Shown here piece by piece: positions 35,363 through 44,163 of a DNA stretch of 64,000 nt (position 1 is its first letter; the number at the start of each line of letters is the position of its first letter). A program made the translations under genes and the position numbers. The notes beneath the pieces were generated by a model. The model was given only the letters and a program-made list of their open reading frames with translations. It was not told the DNA's origin and searched no databases. This DNA is from a bacterium (GTDB lineage: Bacteria > Zhuqueibacterota > Zhuqueibacteria > Oleimicrobiales > Geothermoviventaceae), in contig JAPWUV010000001.1 of the NCBI GenBank assembly GCA_028275345.1, forward strand, positions 62,001-126,000, given 5' to 3'.

Positions 35363-36514
35363 TTAACCTCCCGCGGGGATTCGGACTTCCACCGTGGTTC
35401 CCCGACCGCGCGTGCTGCTGATCCGAAGATCCCCGCCGATCCTTCGGAGATTGGCGTAGGTGATGGAAAGCCCGAGTCCGGTTCCGCCCAATTTCGTCGT
35501 GTAGAAGGGATCGAGCGCATGAGCTAACTCCTCCGGCGACATGCCGATCCCCGTATCGCGAAAGCGAAGGCACGCCATCGGGGTGCCGTCTTGATCCACG
35601 AGTTCCGACTCGATGATCAGCTTTCCGCCGTTTGGCATCGCCTGCATGGCGTTTGTGATGATGTTCAGGAATGCGTGTTTCAGCGCGTCCAGGCTTGTGA
35701 TCACCATCGGAAGGGGCCGGAGATTTGTCCTCACTTCGATGTCCGACCGCAGAAGCTCCTTGTCCACCAGTTGGAGCACCTGGTTGACCACCTGGTTAAG
35801 ATCCAGCTGGCATGCGGTGTCCATGGACGGGCGGGCGAAGTTGAGAAGGTCTTCGATGATGCGGCGGGCCGATTCCACCTCCTCCTGCATGATGCGGAGA
35901 TGTTTTTCCACAACCTGATCCCTTCCCCGCAGCACGTCCGCCAGAAAGTAAAGAGAGGTGGAGATGATGGCCAGCGGGTTCCGCAGTTCGTGCGCCACTC
36001 CGGCAGCCAGCACCCCCAGCGACGCAAGCTTCTGCGCTTGGAAAAACTGCGCCAGGTCGCCCGCGCTGCCGGTCGACGGCACAAGGAAGACCAGCGCCCC
36101 CCGCGTCTCCGATTCCGGTGCCCGAGGAATCACCACCTCGCGCAGCATTGAAACCTCGCCCACATTGGCCAATCCGAGAAATGCCTTCGCGGTCTCCGGT
36201 TCGTCCGGGCGGAAGCAGGGGCAATTGCCGGTACGAAGCAAGCTGTGACAGGGGCGTCCTACCACCTCCTCGGGTTCTTTTCCGACCAGCTGGCAGAAGG
36301 AGCCATTCACAGCGACGAGCTGCAAAGACTCGTCAACCACGAAAGCGGGAATGCGAAACTCTTCGAGCTCCAACCTCGGGCCTCCGTCGGTGGGATCTTG
36401 TCCATCCGGTTTGGAGGCATCTGACGTCCCATCTTTTTTTACCCTCACCGCTCCCTCTCCGCGGAACTCATGCCACCCCTTTACGAATCGTACTGTGGCG
36501 CTCGTCATAACCAC
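35363..36514 (-). CDS. PAS-domain sensor histidine kinase
   Basis: A 383-residue kinase paired with the NtrC-type regulator. A PAS domain (about 50-150, 'FVVDESLQLVAVNGSFCQL') carries 'CHSLLRTGNCPCF', a Cys-rich segment that might bind metal or sense redox, by inference. The phospho-acceptor is His 175 in 'AGVAHELRNPLAI'; the ATPase domain has 'NIITNAMQAM', 'DTGIGM' and 'GTGLGLSI'. No transmembrane helix is visible, so it is probably soluble. The GTG at 36514 gives the longest frame; a GTG at 36448 has a better ribosome site (GGAGAGGGAG) and may be the true start. Confidence 0.92.
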   Translation of the reverse strand: MVMTSATVRFVKGWHEFRGEGAVRVKKDGTSDASKPDGQDPTDGGPRLELEEFRIPAFVVDESLQLVAVNGSFCQLVGKEPEEVVGRPCHSLLRTGNCPCFRPDEPETAKAFLGLANVGEVSMLREVVIPRAPESETRGALVFLVPSTGSAGDLAQFFQAQKLASLGVLAAGVAHELRNPLAIISTSLYFLADVLRGRDQVVEKHLRIMQEEVESARRIIEDLLNFARPSMDTACQLDLNQVVNQVLQLVDKELLRSDIEVRTNLRPLPMVITSLDALKHAFLNIITNAMQAMPNGGKLIIESELVDQDGTPMACLRFRDTGIGMSPEELAHALDPFYTTKLGGTGLGLSITYANLRRIGGDLRISSTRGRGTTVEVRIPAGG

Positions 36515-36624
36515 GGCGTGACGGTTCCTCTCCCCTCTGGCCGCCGAACTACCTCCGCCCGCTTTGGGACTCCTCCCGCGGGATCAGATTGTCCGGCACC
36601 GGATCTACTGTAACAATTGCGGCC

Positions 36625-37968
36625 TCAGCCTCTGTTCCCATTCGATGGGCCGAGCAAGGTGGATGGGCGATCATGGACGGGGCGAAGGAGGAAGAAGCCG
36701 GTCGCGACCAGGACGCAAAGGCTGAAAACGGCGGCGGGTCGGCCGAGACCGAGTTCATTGACGATCACCCCCCACAATGCCGGGCCAGTGATATTGGCAA
36801 ACCTCCCGACCATGCTGTATAGGCCGTAGAACTCGCCGACTTTCTCCGGGGGCGAAAGTGCGAGCATCAGGGGCCGATCCGAGGCCCAAGTTCCCCCGAG
36901 GGCTACTCCCGCCAGACAGGCGAACGGCCAGAAGAGCCCTTTCGGCCATCGCAGCACGGCGCCAGCGACGATCCCGAGAAGCGTGACCACCCACAGGATG
37001 AGGACCATGTCCAGAGCCCGTTTGGGGCCGGTATGGTCCACTACCACACCCCAAAGGAAGCCGCCCAGCACAGCGGCGCTGATGGCGCCCAGAAGAAGAA
37101 CCTGCGCCTGCCGCTCGGAATACCCCACTTCGTTCGTGATGTAGATCCCCATGAACACGATGACGGTGTTCACCGCATCGGCGTAGAAGAGCCTGCTGAG
37201 GAGGAAACGGCCCACTCCCGAAAAACGCTTCACCTCCCGAATCGTGCGCACCACCTGCCGGACGGCGGCTCGCGCCTTTCCGCAGAAGCTGGAGGCGAAG
37301 GGCCCTGCGGCGCGCCTGCGCTCCGGGACGAAGAGAAAGCACGGCAGTGCAAAAAGGAGAAAGAGCCCGGCGCTTACGCGAAACAAGCCGCTGTAGCCGA
37401 TGCGGTGGAGGAGGAGTAGCCCTGCCCCGACGCCAATGAAGGAGCCGAGATAGCCGAGCCCGATCCCGATCCCGCCTACCCGTCCTCGATTGGCAGGCGT
37501 GCTGACTTCGGCCAGCAGAGAATCGTAGAACACCAATCCCGCCTCGAACGCGTAATTGGCGCCAACGAACAACGCCAACGACGGGAGCAAGGCCTTCAAT
37601 CCCAGGAAGAAAGTGAAGAGCACGCAAACGAGAGTGGAGAGAACGAGAAATGGCTTTCGCTTCCCGTATTGATCCGAGAGGGCGCCCAGGAAGGGCGCGG
37701 TCAGGAACATGAGGCCCATCGAGAGGCTATTCGCGTAGCCGTAGGCCGAATCGGGGGCCCGCATGACGTTCACCACGTACAGGGAGTAATAAAGCGACAC
37801 AATGTTCATCGAGAAGATCGTGTTCGCCAGGTCATACAGAGCCCAGGAGATGACCACCAGTCTGCTGGCTCCCGATTGCTCCGCCGCAAGAGGCTGCCGA
37901 GCATTTTCCCCGTCACTCAAAACAGGCCTTCTCCGGACCATGGATTCCAACCCCGCAGCCGGGCGCAC
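36625..37968 (-). CDS. MFS transporter, UMF1/Atg22-like
   Basis: A 447-residue transporter with about 12 hydrophobic segments. 'ISWALYDLANTIFSMNIVSL' near residue 40 and 'GALSDQYGKRKPFL' are typical of the UMF1 (Atg22-like) branch of the major facilitator superfamily, probably exporters of small metabolites. The GTG start at 37968 has GAGGAGGTATCCC upstream. It precedes the histidine kinase gene by 110 bases on the same strand. Substrate unknown. Confidence 0.88.
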   Translation of the reverse strand: MRPAAGLESMVRRRPVLSDGENARQPLAAEQSGASRLVVISWALYDLANTIFSMNIVSLYYSLYVVNVMRAPDSAYGYANSLSMGLMFLTAPFLGALSDQYGKRKPFLVLSTLVCVLFTFFLGLKALLPSLALFVGANYAFEAGLVFYDSLLAEVSTPANRGRVGGIGIGLGYLGSFIGVGAGLLLLHRIGYSGLFRVSAGLFLLFALPCFLFVPERRRAAGPFASSFCGKARAAVRQVVRTIREVKRFSGVGRFLLSRLFYADAVNTVIVFMGIYITNEVGYSERQAQVLLLGAISAAVLGGFLWGVVVDHTGPKRALDMVLILWVVTLLGIVAGAVLRWPKGLFWPFACLAGVALGGTWASDRPLMLALSPPEKVGEFYGLYSMVGRFANITGPALWGVIVNELGLGRPAAVFSLCVLVATGFFLLRPVHDRPSTLLGPSNGNRG

Positions 37969-38053
37969 GGGATACCTCCTCTCCGACTCCGCCCTTTCGG
38001 GCTTGCAGTGCTCAGCTCTCTGGGCAGTTCTGGGAACGGTGGCCGGGTCTGGA

Positions 38054-38467
38054 CTATCTCAACCCAAATGCGGCGATCGTCCGTTGCAGGCGATTCGTCT
38101 GTTGGCGGTACGACTTCCCCCGCGGCACTACCACCACCAAAGTCACCTCCTGTTCGAACGCCCGGAAGAACCGGAAGACCACCCGCTTGGTGCGCGCGTC
38201 GACGACGATCTCGCGCAGCGAAGAGCCTCCCGTCAACTGTTCCACGACCTCTCGTATTCCACGCAAGGCCATGGAGATCTCAAGGAGCGGAGACTCCTCG
38301 CGATCGTCATGCTTGGCCTTGGCCATGGGCAGCCCTTCCTCCGAGAACAGATAGGCGGCCTCGTAGGTACCCAGCGCGATGACCTCGTGCATCCGCCTTT
38401 CGATCAAAATCTGGGGCGATAGCTCGTCTACCAGTTTCACCTCTCCACTCCCGGGATGCGTTCTCAT
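38054..38467 (-). CDS. roadblock/LC7-like domain protein (downstream of MglA)
   Basis: A 137-residue protein. Its core, 'AAYLFSEEGLPMAKAKHDD' through 'EVTLVVVVPRGKSYRQQTN', has the roadblock/LC7 pattern (strand, helix, strands, long helix) seen in MglB-type regulators of small GTPases. The ATG at 38467 abuts the MglA stop; a GTG at 38440 with GGGAGTGGAG upstream may be the true start. It differs clearly from the roadblock protein on the other side of mglA, so the two are unlikely to be simple duplicates. It is the last gene of the four-gene operon. Confidence 0.75.
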   Translation of the reverse strand: MRTHPGSGEVKLVDELSPQILIERRMHEVIALGTYEAAYLFSEEGLPMAKAKHDDREESPLLEISMALRGIREVVEQLTGGSSLREIVVDARTKRVVFRFFRAFEQEVTLVVVVPRGKSYRQQTNRLQRTIAAFGLR

Positions 38468-39082
38468 TCAGGGAACTTGTGTCCAACTTGCCTTCCGCAC
38501 GGCGGAGGGTTGGGCTTCCTCGATCACCAGGTGGAGTATGGCCCTCAGCGTGTTCAACACGCCCTCGCCGCGTGTGGCAACGGCTTCGAAGGAAGGGCGC
38601 CGGTAGTAGTTCAGCTTCGCCTCGAGCTCAGCCACGGGCAGAAGATCCGGTAGGTCGCGCTTGTTGTACTGGAGCACAAAAGGGATTTCCTCGATACTGC
38701 GTCCCTGCTCGATCAGCCTCTCCTCGAGGTCGAGGAGGGAGTCCAGATTCTCGTGGAGCCTTCTCCGCTGGGAGTCGGCCACGAACACGATGCCGTCCAC
38801 CCCATTGAGGATGATGCCACGACTGTAAGCGTAATACACCTGGCCTGGCACCGTGTACAGGTGGAATCTCGGCTTCTTCCCCCCGATCTCGCCGAATTGA
38901 AGCTGGAGAAAATCGAAGAAGAGCGTCCGCTCCTCCTTCGTCTGGAGAGTCACAAGCGTTCCTCGAAGGGAAGGGTCCAGCTTCGAGTAGATGTATTTGA
39001 GGTTGGTGGTCTTCCCGCTGAGGGAGGGACCGTAGTAGACGATGCGGAAGACCACCTCATTTGTGGCCCAGTTGACGAACAC
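38468..39082 (-). CDS. mglA: MglA-like small Ras-family GTPase
   Basis: A 204-residue GTPase. P-loop 'GPSLSGKTT' (18-26), 'TVPGQVYY' (77-84) where Ras has DxxG, the bacterial MglA hallmark, 'GVDGIVFVADSQ' and the base motif 'NKRD' (140-143). MglA sets cell polarity and drives gliding in Myxococcus and is widespread in other phyla, where roles are less clear. It is sandwiched between two roadblock-domain genes (4 and 0 bases), the expected partners: MglB-type roadblock proteins act on MglA as GTPase activators. The start is a GTG at 39082 with GAGGGC very close. Confidence 0.92.
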   Translation of the reverse strand: MFVNWATNEVVFRIVYYGPSLSGKTTNLKYIYSKLDPSLRGTLVTLQTKEERTLFFDFLQLQFGEIGGKKPRFHLYTVPGQVYYAYSRGIILNGVDGIVFVADSQRRRLHENLDSLLDLEERLIEQGRSIEEIPFVLQYNKRDLPDLLPVAELEAKLNYYRRPSFEAVATRGEGVLNTLRAILHLVIEEAQPSAVRKASWTQVP

Positions 39083-39086
39083 GCCC

Positions 39087-39611
39087 TCAGAACCCGAGCG
39101 ATTGGTCTACTTCCCGTCTCAGCAAGGTGCTGAACTCCACGTCGAGGAAGGACTCGGGGCCCGGCGCCTCCAGGCCCGTCTGTTTCACGTCGGCGAGGGA
39201 TTCGATCGCCTTTCGCGCAAAGACGCGCACCATCCCCAGGGCGACCGAGTGGTCGAAGACGACGACCAGAAAGAAGTCGGGGTTCACGCGGCAGATGTAG
39301 ACGTTGCTCTCCGGTCCCTCGTGGTACAGGTAGCGGAAGCTATCACTCTGGCCGATCATTTTGGCCAGTTCAGAAGTTGCGGAGAACTCGCCGGCGGCCA
39401 CGGCGCAGAGGGCGTTGGCGTCGTAGCCCACCGTCTCGCCACGCTGAGCTACCAGGTGCCCATTCACATCGCAGAAGATCACCGTCCGGGCCTGCGTCTT
39501 CGCCACAAGCCAGTTCAGGGTCTCCGTCACCTTCTCGAAGGCTTGTTCGGAAAGGACGAGGCGCTTCCCGTTTCGCTCCTTGGTCACCTTGCCTTCTCCC
39601 GTGTCGTTCAT
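39087..39611 (-). CDS. roadblock/LC7 domain protein (MglB-like, upstream of MglA)
   Basis: A 174-residue protein with roadblock/LC7 features: 'ETLNWLVAKTQARTVIFCDV' then 'NGHLVAQRGE', 'ALCAVAAGEFSATSELAKMI' and 'VFDHSVALGMVRVFARKAIE'. This fits the MglB family that dimerises and contacts MglA-type GTPases. The ATG at 39611 has GAGG upstream. It follows the phosphoesterase gene by 12 bases and precedes mglA by 4. Extra residues beyond the fold form a C-terminal tail of about 35 residues ('PESFLDVEFSTLLRREVDQ'). Confidence 0.82.
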   Translation of the reverse strand: MNDTGEGKVTKERNGKRLVLSEQAFEKVTETLNWLVAKTQARTVIFCDVNGHLVAQRGETVGYDANALCAVAAGEFSATSELAKMIGQSDSFRYLYHEGPESNVYICRVNPDFFLVVVFDHSVALGMVRVFARKAIESLADVKQTGLEAPGPESFLDVEFSTLLRREVDQSLGF

Positions 39612-39623
39612 CGTCGAGCCTCG

Positions 39624-40352
39624 TTAATGACCGAAGGTCAACCGATGAGCCAGGACTGGCGGCAAGCCAGCCTGGAGAATCTTTCTTTGCGTCGTCTGCA
39701 CATCGTATGCCACGCGTCGCAATTCGAAGACATTCTCCTCGATGTCCCAGATCCCGTAGGCCGCGTCAGGATTGCCATCCCGCGGCTGACCGACGCTCCC
39801 CACGTTCACGATGTAACGGCTGTCCCTCCGAAAGACAACCCTCTGCGGATCCAGGACGTTGATCTCGCCGCTGGAATCGATCTCGAGCACGGCCGGCACG
39901 TGGGAATGGCCAATGAAGCAGACGGACTCGCTGAAGCATTCTAGCGCCCTGCGGGCGTCACCCAGCGTGAGGATGTAGGCCCATTCGGCGGGATCACAAG
40001 GAGAACCGTGCACGAAAAACGCTCCGAGATCTTGCCGGGTGAGGGGCAAACTGGTCAGGTACGCCCGGGAGCGCGGATCCAGCTGCTGTCGGGTCCACTC
40101 CACCGCGGCGCGCGCAGCAGGATTGAAGTCGCGGATGTCGGTGAGCCCCACTGCCGCATAGTCGTGATTGCCGGCCAGCACGAACAGGCTCACCGTTCGG
40201 ACGATCTCCAGGCATACCACCGGATCGGGACCATAGCCGACTACATCGCCGAGACACAGAACGGCGTCCAGCTCTTGCCTGTCCACATCCTCGAGCACCG
40301 CAGCCAGCGCCTCGAGGTTACTGTGAATGTCCGAAATGACGGCGAAACGCAT
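39624..40352 (-). CDS. calcineurin-like metallophosphoesterase (YfcE-type)
   Basis: A 242-residue enzyme with the full binuclear metal motif set: 'DIHSN' (8-12), 'GDVVGYGPDP' (35-44), 'GNHD' near residue 61, 'VHGSP' and 'GHSH' near 147. Such enzymes hydrolyse phosphodiesters or phosphomonoesters; the substrate is not inferable. It heads the operon with the roadblock and MglA genes and lies under the best minus-strand promoter in this area. The ATG at 40352 is consistent with the family N-terminus 'MRFAVISDIHSN'. Confidence 0.9.
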   Translation of the reverse strand: MRFAVISDIHSNLEALAAVLEDVDRQELDAVLCLGDVVGYGPDPVVCLEIVRTVSLFVLAGNHDYAAVGLTDIRDFNPAARAAVEWTRQQLDPRSRAYLTSLPLTRQDLGAFFVHGSPCDPAEWAYILTLGDARRALECFSESVCFIGHSHVPAVLEIDSSGEINVLDPQRVVFRRDSRYIVNVGSVGQPRDGNPDAAYGIWDIEENVFELRRVAYDVQTTQRKILQAGLPPVLAHRLTFGH

Positions 40353-40378
40353 TCACATGCTCCCCGAAGACGAGCTTC

Positions 40379-40407
40379 AATATAGGTGTAATAGCCGGTT
40401 TTTTCAA
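40379..40407 (-). promoter_or_regulatory. promoter of the phosphoesterase-roadblock-MglA operon
   Basis: TTGAAA (40407-40402), 17-base spacer, TATATT followed by G (40384-40379), 27 bases before the ATG at 40352. Confidence 0.65.
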
Positions 40408-40465
40408 GGGGAATGCTAATCGCCCGCATGACCCGGTCTCTTCCGAAGCACTGTGCATTTTGCAT

Positions 40466-40494
40466 TTGCTTGCGCGATCCGAATTTGGTAAATG
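40466..40494 (+). promoter_or_regulatory. candidate promoter of the RmlD-like gene
   Basis: TTGCTT (40466-40471), 17-base spacer, TAAATG (40489-40494), 42 bases before the ATG at 40536. The -10 match is moderate. Confidence 0.35.
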
Positions 40495-40535
40495 AAGAAC
40501 CAGGCTGCGGAGCTATTCCACGGGAGTCTCGGCGG

Positions 40536-41477
40536 ATGGCCAGGCGCATCTTGATCACGGGCGCAAGCGGCTTTCTGGGTGGATGGTTGGTGGCGACGGC
40601 TTCCCACAGGTTCGAGGTCCATGCCGTGCATCGCCGGAGCCATTTTGCCGAGGCTCCGGGGGTGTGGCATCAGTGCGACCTGACCGATCGTTCCCGGGTG
40701 CATGAGCTCGTGCGAGAGATCCGTCCGGACGTAGTGGTCCACGCCGCGGCGGAGGCGAATCTGGACTGGTGCGAAGCTCACCGGGAGCAGGCCTACGCCG
40801 CGAATGTGGTTGCGACCCGGATACTTGCGCAGTCCAGCGCGGCCGTTGCTGCCCGGCTCATCTACGTTTCCAGTGACATGGTATTCGACGGGGTAAAAGG
40901 GAACTACGCCGAGGATGACCCTGTGAACCCCATCAGCTATTACGGCCACACCAAGGTGGAGGCGGAGCGAGCCGTCGTGGAGTGCGCCAGGAACTACGTC
41001 ATTGTGAGAATGGCGCTGATGTTCGGTGATCCCATGTACGGAGGCTCCTCGTTCTCCGTTTGGCTCGAGCAGGAGATGAGGAGGGGGAGCAGGGTGCGGC
41101 TCTTCACGGACCAGTTCCGGACCCCCATCTGGGTGGGGACGGCCGCCGCGGCCATCCTGGAGCTGGCGGATTCGCCATTCGTCGGGATACTGCACCTCGG
41201 GGGGACAGAGAGGATCGACCGATTCTCCTTCGGCCGGGTCCTCGCTGGGGAGCTTGGCCTCGACGATCGCCTGCTGGAGCCTGCACAACTGGGCTCTGTG
41301 CCCCTCCTGGCACCAAGGCCGCAGGACCTCTCGTTGCGAGTGGATCGAGCGCGATCCGTGCTTCGCACGCCGCTGCAGGACGTGCGCGCGGGGCTGAAAG
41401 AGCTTGTGCGCTGGCGCACGGGCCGGGAGCGGGCGCGAGGTTCGCTGGAGAACGGGGTTGCCCACGCCCGGCCTTAG
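40536..41477 (+). CDS. NAD(P)-dependent sugar-nucleotide reductase/epimerase, RmlD-like SDR
   Basis: A 313-residue extended SDR protein. It has the nucleotide motif 'LITGASGFLGG' (6-16), 'HAAAEANLDWCE' as in dTDP-4-dehydrorhamnose reductases, 'YVSSDMVFDG', and the catalytic Tyr/Lys in 'SYYGHTKVEAE'. The RmlD branch makes dTDP-rhamnose; without the other rml genes nearby the exact sugar is uncertain. The ATG at 40536 was chosen because the family N-terminus begins there; the longer frame to 40413 runs through the promoter region. Confidence 0.85.
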   Translation: MARRILITGASGFLGGWLVATASHRFEVHAVHRRSHFAEAPGVWHQCDLTDRSRVHELVREIRPDVVVHAAAEANLDWCEAHREQAYAANVVATRILAQSSAAVAARLIYVSSDMVFDGVKGNYAEDDPVNPISYYGHTKVEAERAVVECARNYVIVRMALMFGDPMYGGSSFSVWLEQEMRRGSRVRLFTDQFRTPIWVGTAAAAILELADSPFVGILHLGGTERIDRFSFGRVLAGELGLDDRLLEPAQLGSVPLLAPRPQDLSLRVDRARSVLRTPLQDVRAGLKELVRWRTGRERARGSLENGVAHARP

Positions 41478-41538
41478 GATCCGACCGTGGTCGAGTCCCT
41501 GCTTCGACGCGGGATGAGGGGGGCAATGGAGGGAAGAC

Positions 41539-41554
41539 GACTCATTCGTGAGTC
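41539..41554. repeat. perfect short stem-loop upstream of the DUF6512-like gene
   Basis: GACTCA (41539-41544) and TGAGTC (41549-41554) around TTCG. No T tract follows, so it is either a short hairpin or a dyad operator; function unknown. Confidence 0.4.
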
Positions 41555-41594
41555 CGCGCGTAGCTCGTGAGGAACCGGAGCCGGGAGGTGAAAC

Positions 41595-42116
41595 ATGCGT
41601 CCGGGATGGAAGGCTTTGGCGTTCTTGATCATCTTCACCGTGCTTCATTTCGCGTACGAATGGACGGGCTGGCGGCCGCTGATGATCTTGTCCGGCACTA
41701 GCGAGTCCGTATTTGAGCATCTCAAGATGGCTTTCTGGTCCTACGCCCTACTGAGCGCGGCGGAGGCGCTCTGGCAGCGGCGCCGGTGGGGCCGTGAGCT
41801 CGGGGGCCAGCTCTATGCAAGAGCTGTGTCGACATTGCTCGTTCCCTGGGTGATCGTGATCGTGTGGTACCTCGTGCCCGGGATTGTGGGCAAAGTGGAC
41901 TCGATCGCCTTGGATCTGGGGTGGGCCGTCGGCGTGACGTACCTTGCGGGTTGGGTCGGGGCTGTGCTGGAGCGAGAGATGTCCGGCAAGCGTCCCTCGC
42001 CCGTTGCCACAGGGACTGCGGTGGCGCTGCTGGCCATCTCCTGTTTCTTTTTCGTTCGCTTCAGCTTCGGGAAGCCGTGGCTGGACCTGTTTGTCGATCC
42101 GGTCTCGCTCAAGTGA
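41595..42116 (+). CDS. DUF6512-like membrane protein
   Basis: A 173-residue protein with four or five hydrophobic helices and the segment 'LSGTSESVFEHLKMAFWSY', which I associate with the DUF6512 family of unknown function. The ATG has GGGAGGTG at a good distance. It may be cotranscribed with the MgtC-family gene 67 bases downstream. Confidence 0.7.
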   Translation: MRPGWKALAFLIIFTVLHFAYEWTGWRPLMILSGTSESVFEHLKMAFWSYALLSAAEALWQRRRWGRELGGQLYARAVSTLLVPWVIVIVWYLVPGIVGKVDSIALDLGWAVGVTYLAGWVGAVLEREMSGKRPSPVATGTAVALLAISCFFFVRFSFGKPWLDLFVDPVSLK

Positions 42117-42183
42117 ACAGGATCAGGTGGTGAGGCGCTCGGAGTTCCATCCGGCCTCTCGAGCCTGAGGAGGTACAGGAGCC

Positions 42184-42663
42184 ATGACCCACGGGCAGGC
42201 ATTGCTCCGCTTATCACTGGCCGCCGTATTTGGGGCCATCATCGGTTACGAGCGGGAGGTGATCCACAAGCCGGCCGGGTTACGAACGATGATGTTGGTG
42301 AGCCTGGGTTCCTGCCTGTTCACGCTGGCGTCGCTGGAAGCGGCACACGGTTTCGCAGGGGCTGATCCGAGCCGGATCGCGGCGCAGGTCGTGACCGGGA
42401 TTGGCTTTCTCGGTGCGGGGAGTATCCTCCGCGCAGGTACTTCGGTGGTGGGCGTGACTACCGCTGCCTGCATCTGGCTCGTGGCCGCCGTCGGTCTTGC
42501 GACAGGACTCGGGTTGTACGGATATGCCCTCTTCGCGAGCCTTCTCGGCTTCGTCATCCTGCGCCTGGTGGAACGATTGATTGAGAGGGGCAAAGAACGA
42601 CGTCCTCCAGGGCTTCCACCGAATCCGGATCCAACTGGGTCCCAAGGAGCTGGGGAGCTTTGA
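42184..42663 (+). CDS. MgtC/SapB-family membrane protein
   Basis: A 159-residue protein matching the MgtC N-terminal membrane domain: 'AAVFGAIIGYEREVIHKPAG', 'LRTMMLVSLGSCLFTLAS', 'GIGFLGAGSILR' and 'GVTTAACIWLVAAVGLATG'. The usual C-terminal soluble domain is absent, as in the SapB-type short forms. MgtC proteins are linked to magnesium limitation and, in some bacteria, inhibition of ATP synthase. The ATG has GAGGAGGTACAGG upstream. Four bases overlap a later in-frame start of the next reading frame, but that gene's real start is at 42810. Confidence 0.9.
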   Translation: MTHGQALLRLSLAAVFGAIIGYEREVIHKPAGLRTMMLVSLGSCLFTLASLEAAHGFAGADPSRIAAQVVTGIGFLGAGSILRAGTSVVGVTTAACIWLVAAVGLATGLGLYGYALFASLLGFVILRLVERLIERGKERRPPGLPPNPDPTGSQGAGEL

Positions 42664-42710
42664 GCATCCGGCCTGCACAATGCGGGGAGGTAAGCAAAGG
42701 CCCCTGTCGA

Positions 42711-42739
42711 TTGCAATTTGAATCGAACTTGTCTACTTT
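42711..42739 (+). promoter_or_regulatory. candidate promoter of the 42810 lipoprotein gene
   Basis: TTGCAA (42711-42716), 17-base spacer, TACTTT followed by G (42734-42739), about 70 bases before the ATG. Confidence 0.5.
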
Positions 42740-42809
42740 GCCGGAAGACTGGGCGGGCGCAGAAAGCCGGGATTTCGTACGAATTCTTACCTTAGCAAAG
42801 GAGGGCAGG

Positions 42810-43988
42810 ATGCGGAGGCGAATGTGGCCGCGGGTGGCGGGACTGGGTTTGCTCATGACCGTTCTGGCTGCCGGATGCGCGAGAAAAGGGGAGCAAAAGC
42901 AGGGAGGTCCCGCAGGCATGAAAGGGAATCTGGCTGAGCTGGTGAAGTCCTTAGAGGGCAAGACCGACGTCGTGGTCCTGGGCTCCGAGGGGGGCGGCAC
43001 GTTGGTATTGACCCCGAGCTACGGCGCGAGGGTGATCGGGGCTGGAACCTCCGGAATGGAGTCGCAGAACTGGCTTTGGGTGAACCCGCAGATCCTCAGC
43101 GAGTCCTTCTGGCAGAAGGAGCCCCGGGACTGGAACCTCGGAGGCTCCCGAACCTGGATCGCACCTGAGGATCGCTTCTATCTGGACAAGCGGGGCAACT
43201 GGTTTGTCCCCGCGCAGATGGATCCGGGCAGCTACACGATGGTCGCGCGCACGGACTCCTCCGTGACGTGCGTGAATGAATTCGAAATCACCACCCGCGA
43301 GGATCAGTCCTACTCGCTGCGCCTAGCGCGCCAGGTGCAATTGCTGAAACGCTTGCCGGCGGAGTTCGGCCCACTCTCCGATCAAATCCGCTGGGTCGCC
43401 TTCCGCACCGAGCATGAGCTGGAGAATCTGGGCTCTGAGGTAATCGGCAAGGATGTGGCCCCCGTGGGTCTGTGGAGTCTGGACCAAGTGGTGCCGGGGG
43501 GAACGATGATCATCCCGATTCAGAAGAGCGAGCGGCCGCCCTATCGGGACTACTTCGACCCCATCCCGCCGGATCGGATCTTCGTGGCCGAGCGGGCCAT
43601 CACCGTGAAAATCGACGGGAGGCGGAGGGGCAAGATCGGCATTGCTCCGTGGGCTGCTCGACCGATCCTGCTTCTCCTGGAACCCCTCGAGCAGGGGAGG
43701 GCGGTGCTCTTCGTGAAGCAGTTCGCGGTGGACCCGCACGGTGTCTATGTCGATCATCCGTGGGGAAAACCCAGCGAGTACGGGGACCCGGTGCAGATCT
43801 ACAATGACTCGGGGCAAATGGGCGGATTCGCCGAGATGGAGTGCCACGGTCCGGCGCGCATCCTGGCGCCTGGGGAGAAGGAAAGCCTAACGACAACCCT
43901 GACCATCCTCGAAGGACCGGAGGTCGAGCTGAGGGCCCTCGGGGAACGTCTGACGGGTTTGAATTTCGCTGAACTTCGGTTCTTCTGA
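42810..43988 (+). CDS. lipoprotein of unknown function (DUF4380/DUF6786-like)
   Basis: A 392-residue protein with a lipobox 'LLMTVLAAGC' (Cys near 21). The body is rich in beta strands: 'TLVLTPSYGARVIGAGTSG', 'GSRTWIAPEDRFYLDKRG', 'LENLGSEVIGKDVAPVGLWS', 'CHGPARILAPGEKESLTTTL'. This is the pattern of galactose-mutarotase-like folds, and it recalls DUF4380/DUF6786 proteins, but I cannot be certain of the family. No catalytic residues can be named. The ATG at 42810 has GGAGGGC upstream; the longer frame to 42660 spans the promoter. No terminator was seen in the 175 bases that follow. Confidence 0.72.
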   Translation: MRRRMWPRVAGLGLLMTVLAAGCARKGEQKQGGPAGMKGNLAELVKSLEGKTDVVVLGSEGGGTLVLTPSYGARVIGAGTSGMESQNWLWVNPQILSESFWQKEPRDWNLGGSRTWIAPEDRFYLDKRGNWFVPAQMDPGSYTMVARTDSSVTCVNEFEITTREDQSYSLRLARQVQLLKRLPAEFGPLSDQIRWVAFRTEHELENLGSEVIGKDVAPVGLWSLDQVVPGGTMIIPIQKSERPPYRDYFDPIPPDRIFVAERAITVKIDGRRRGKIGIAPWAARPILLLLEPLEQGRAVLFVKQFAVDPHGVYVDHPWGKPSEYGDPVQIYNDSGQMGGFAEMECHGPARILAPGEKESLTTTLTILEGPEVELRALGERLTGLNFAELRFF

Positions 43989-44163
43989 ACGAGGAATCCA
44001 GCCCCTCGCTGGGGGAGGTTCGAGTCGTCTCATTCTGGGGACAGAAGCCCATGCCGTTTCCACAAGGATGGTGTGGAACCCGCGGGAGCCGAAACCGGCC
44101 CGCGGCATGTTCCCAGACTGAGGTGGGTCTTCGGTTGGTTTGTCGGGCTCGAAGGAGGAGGGT

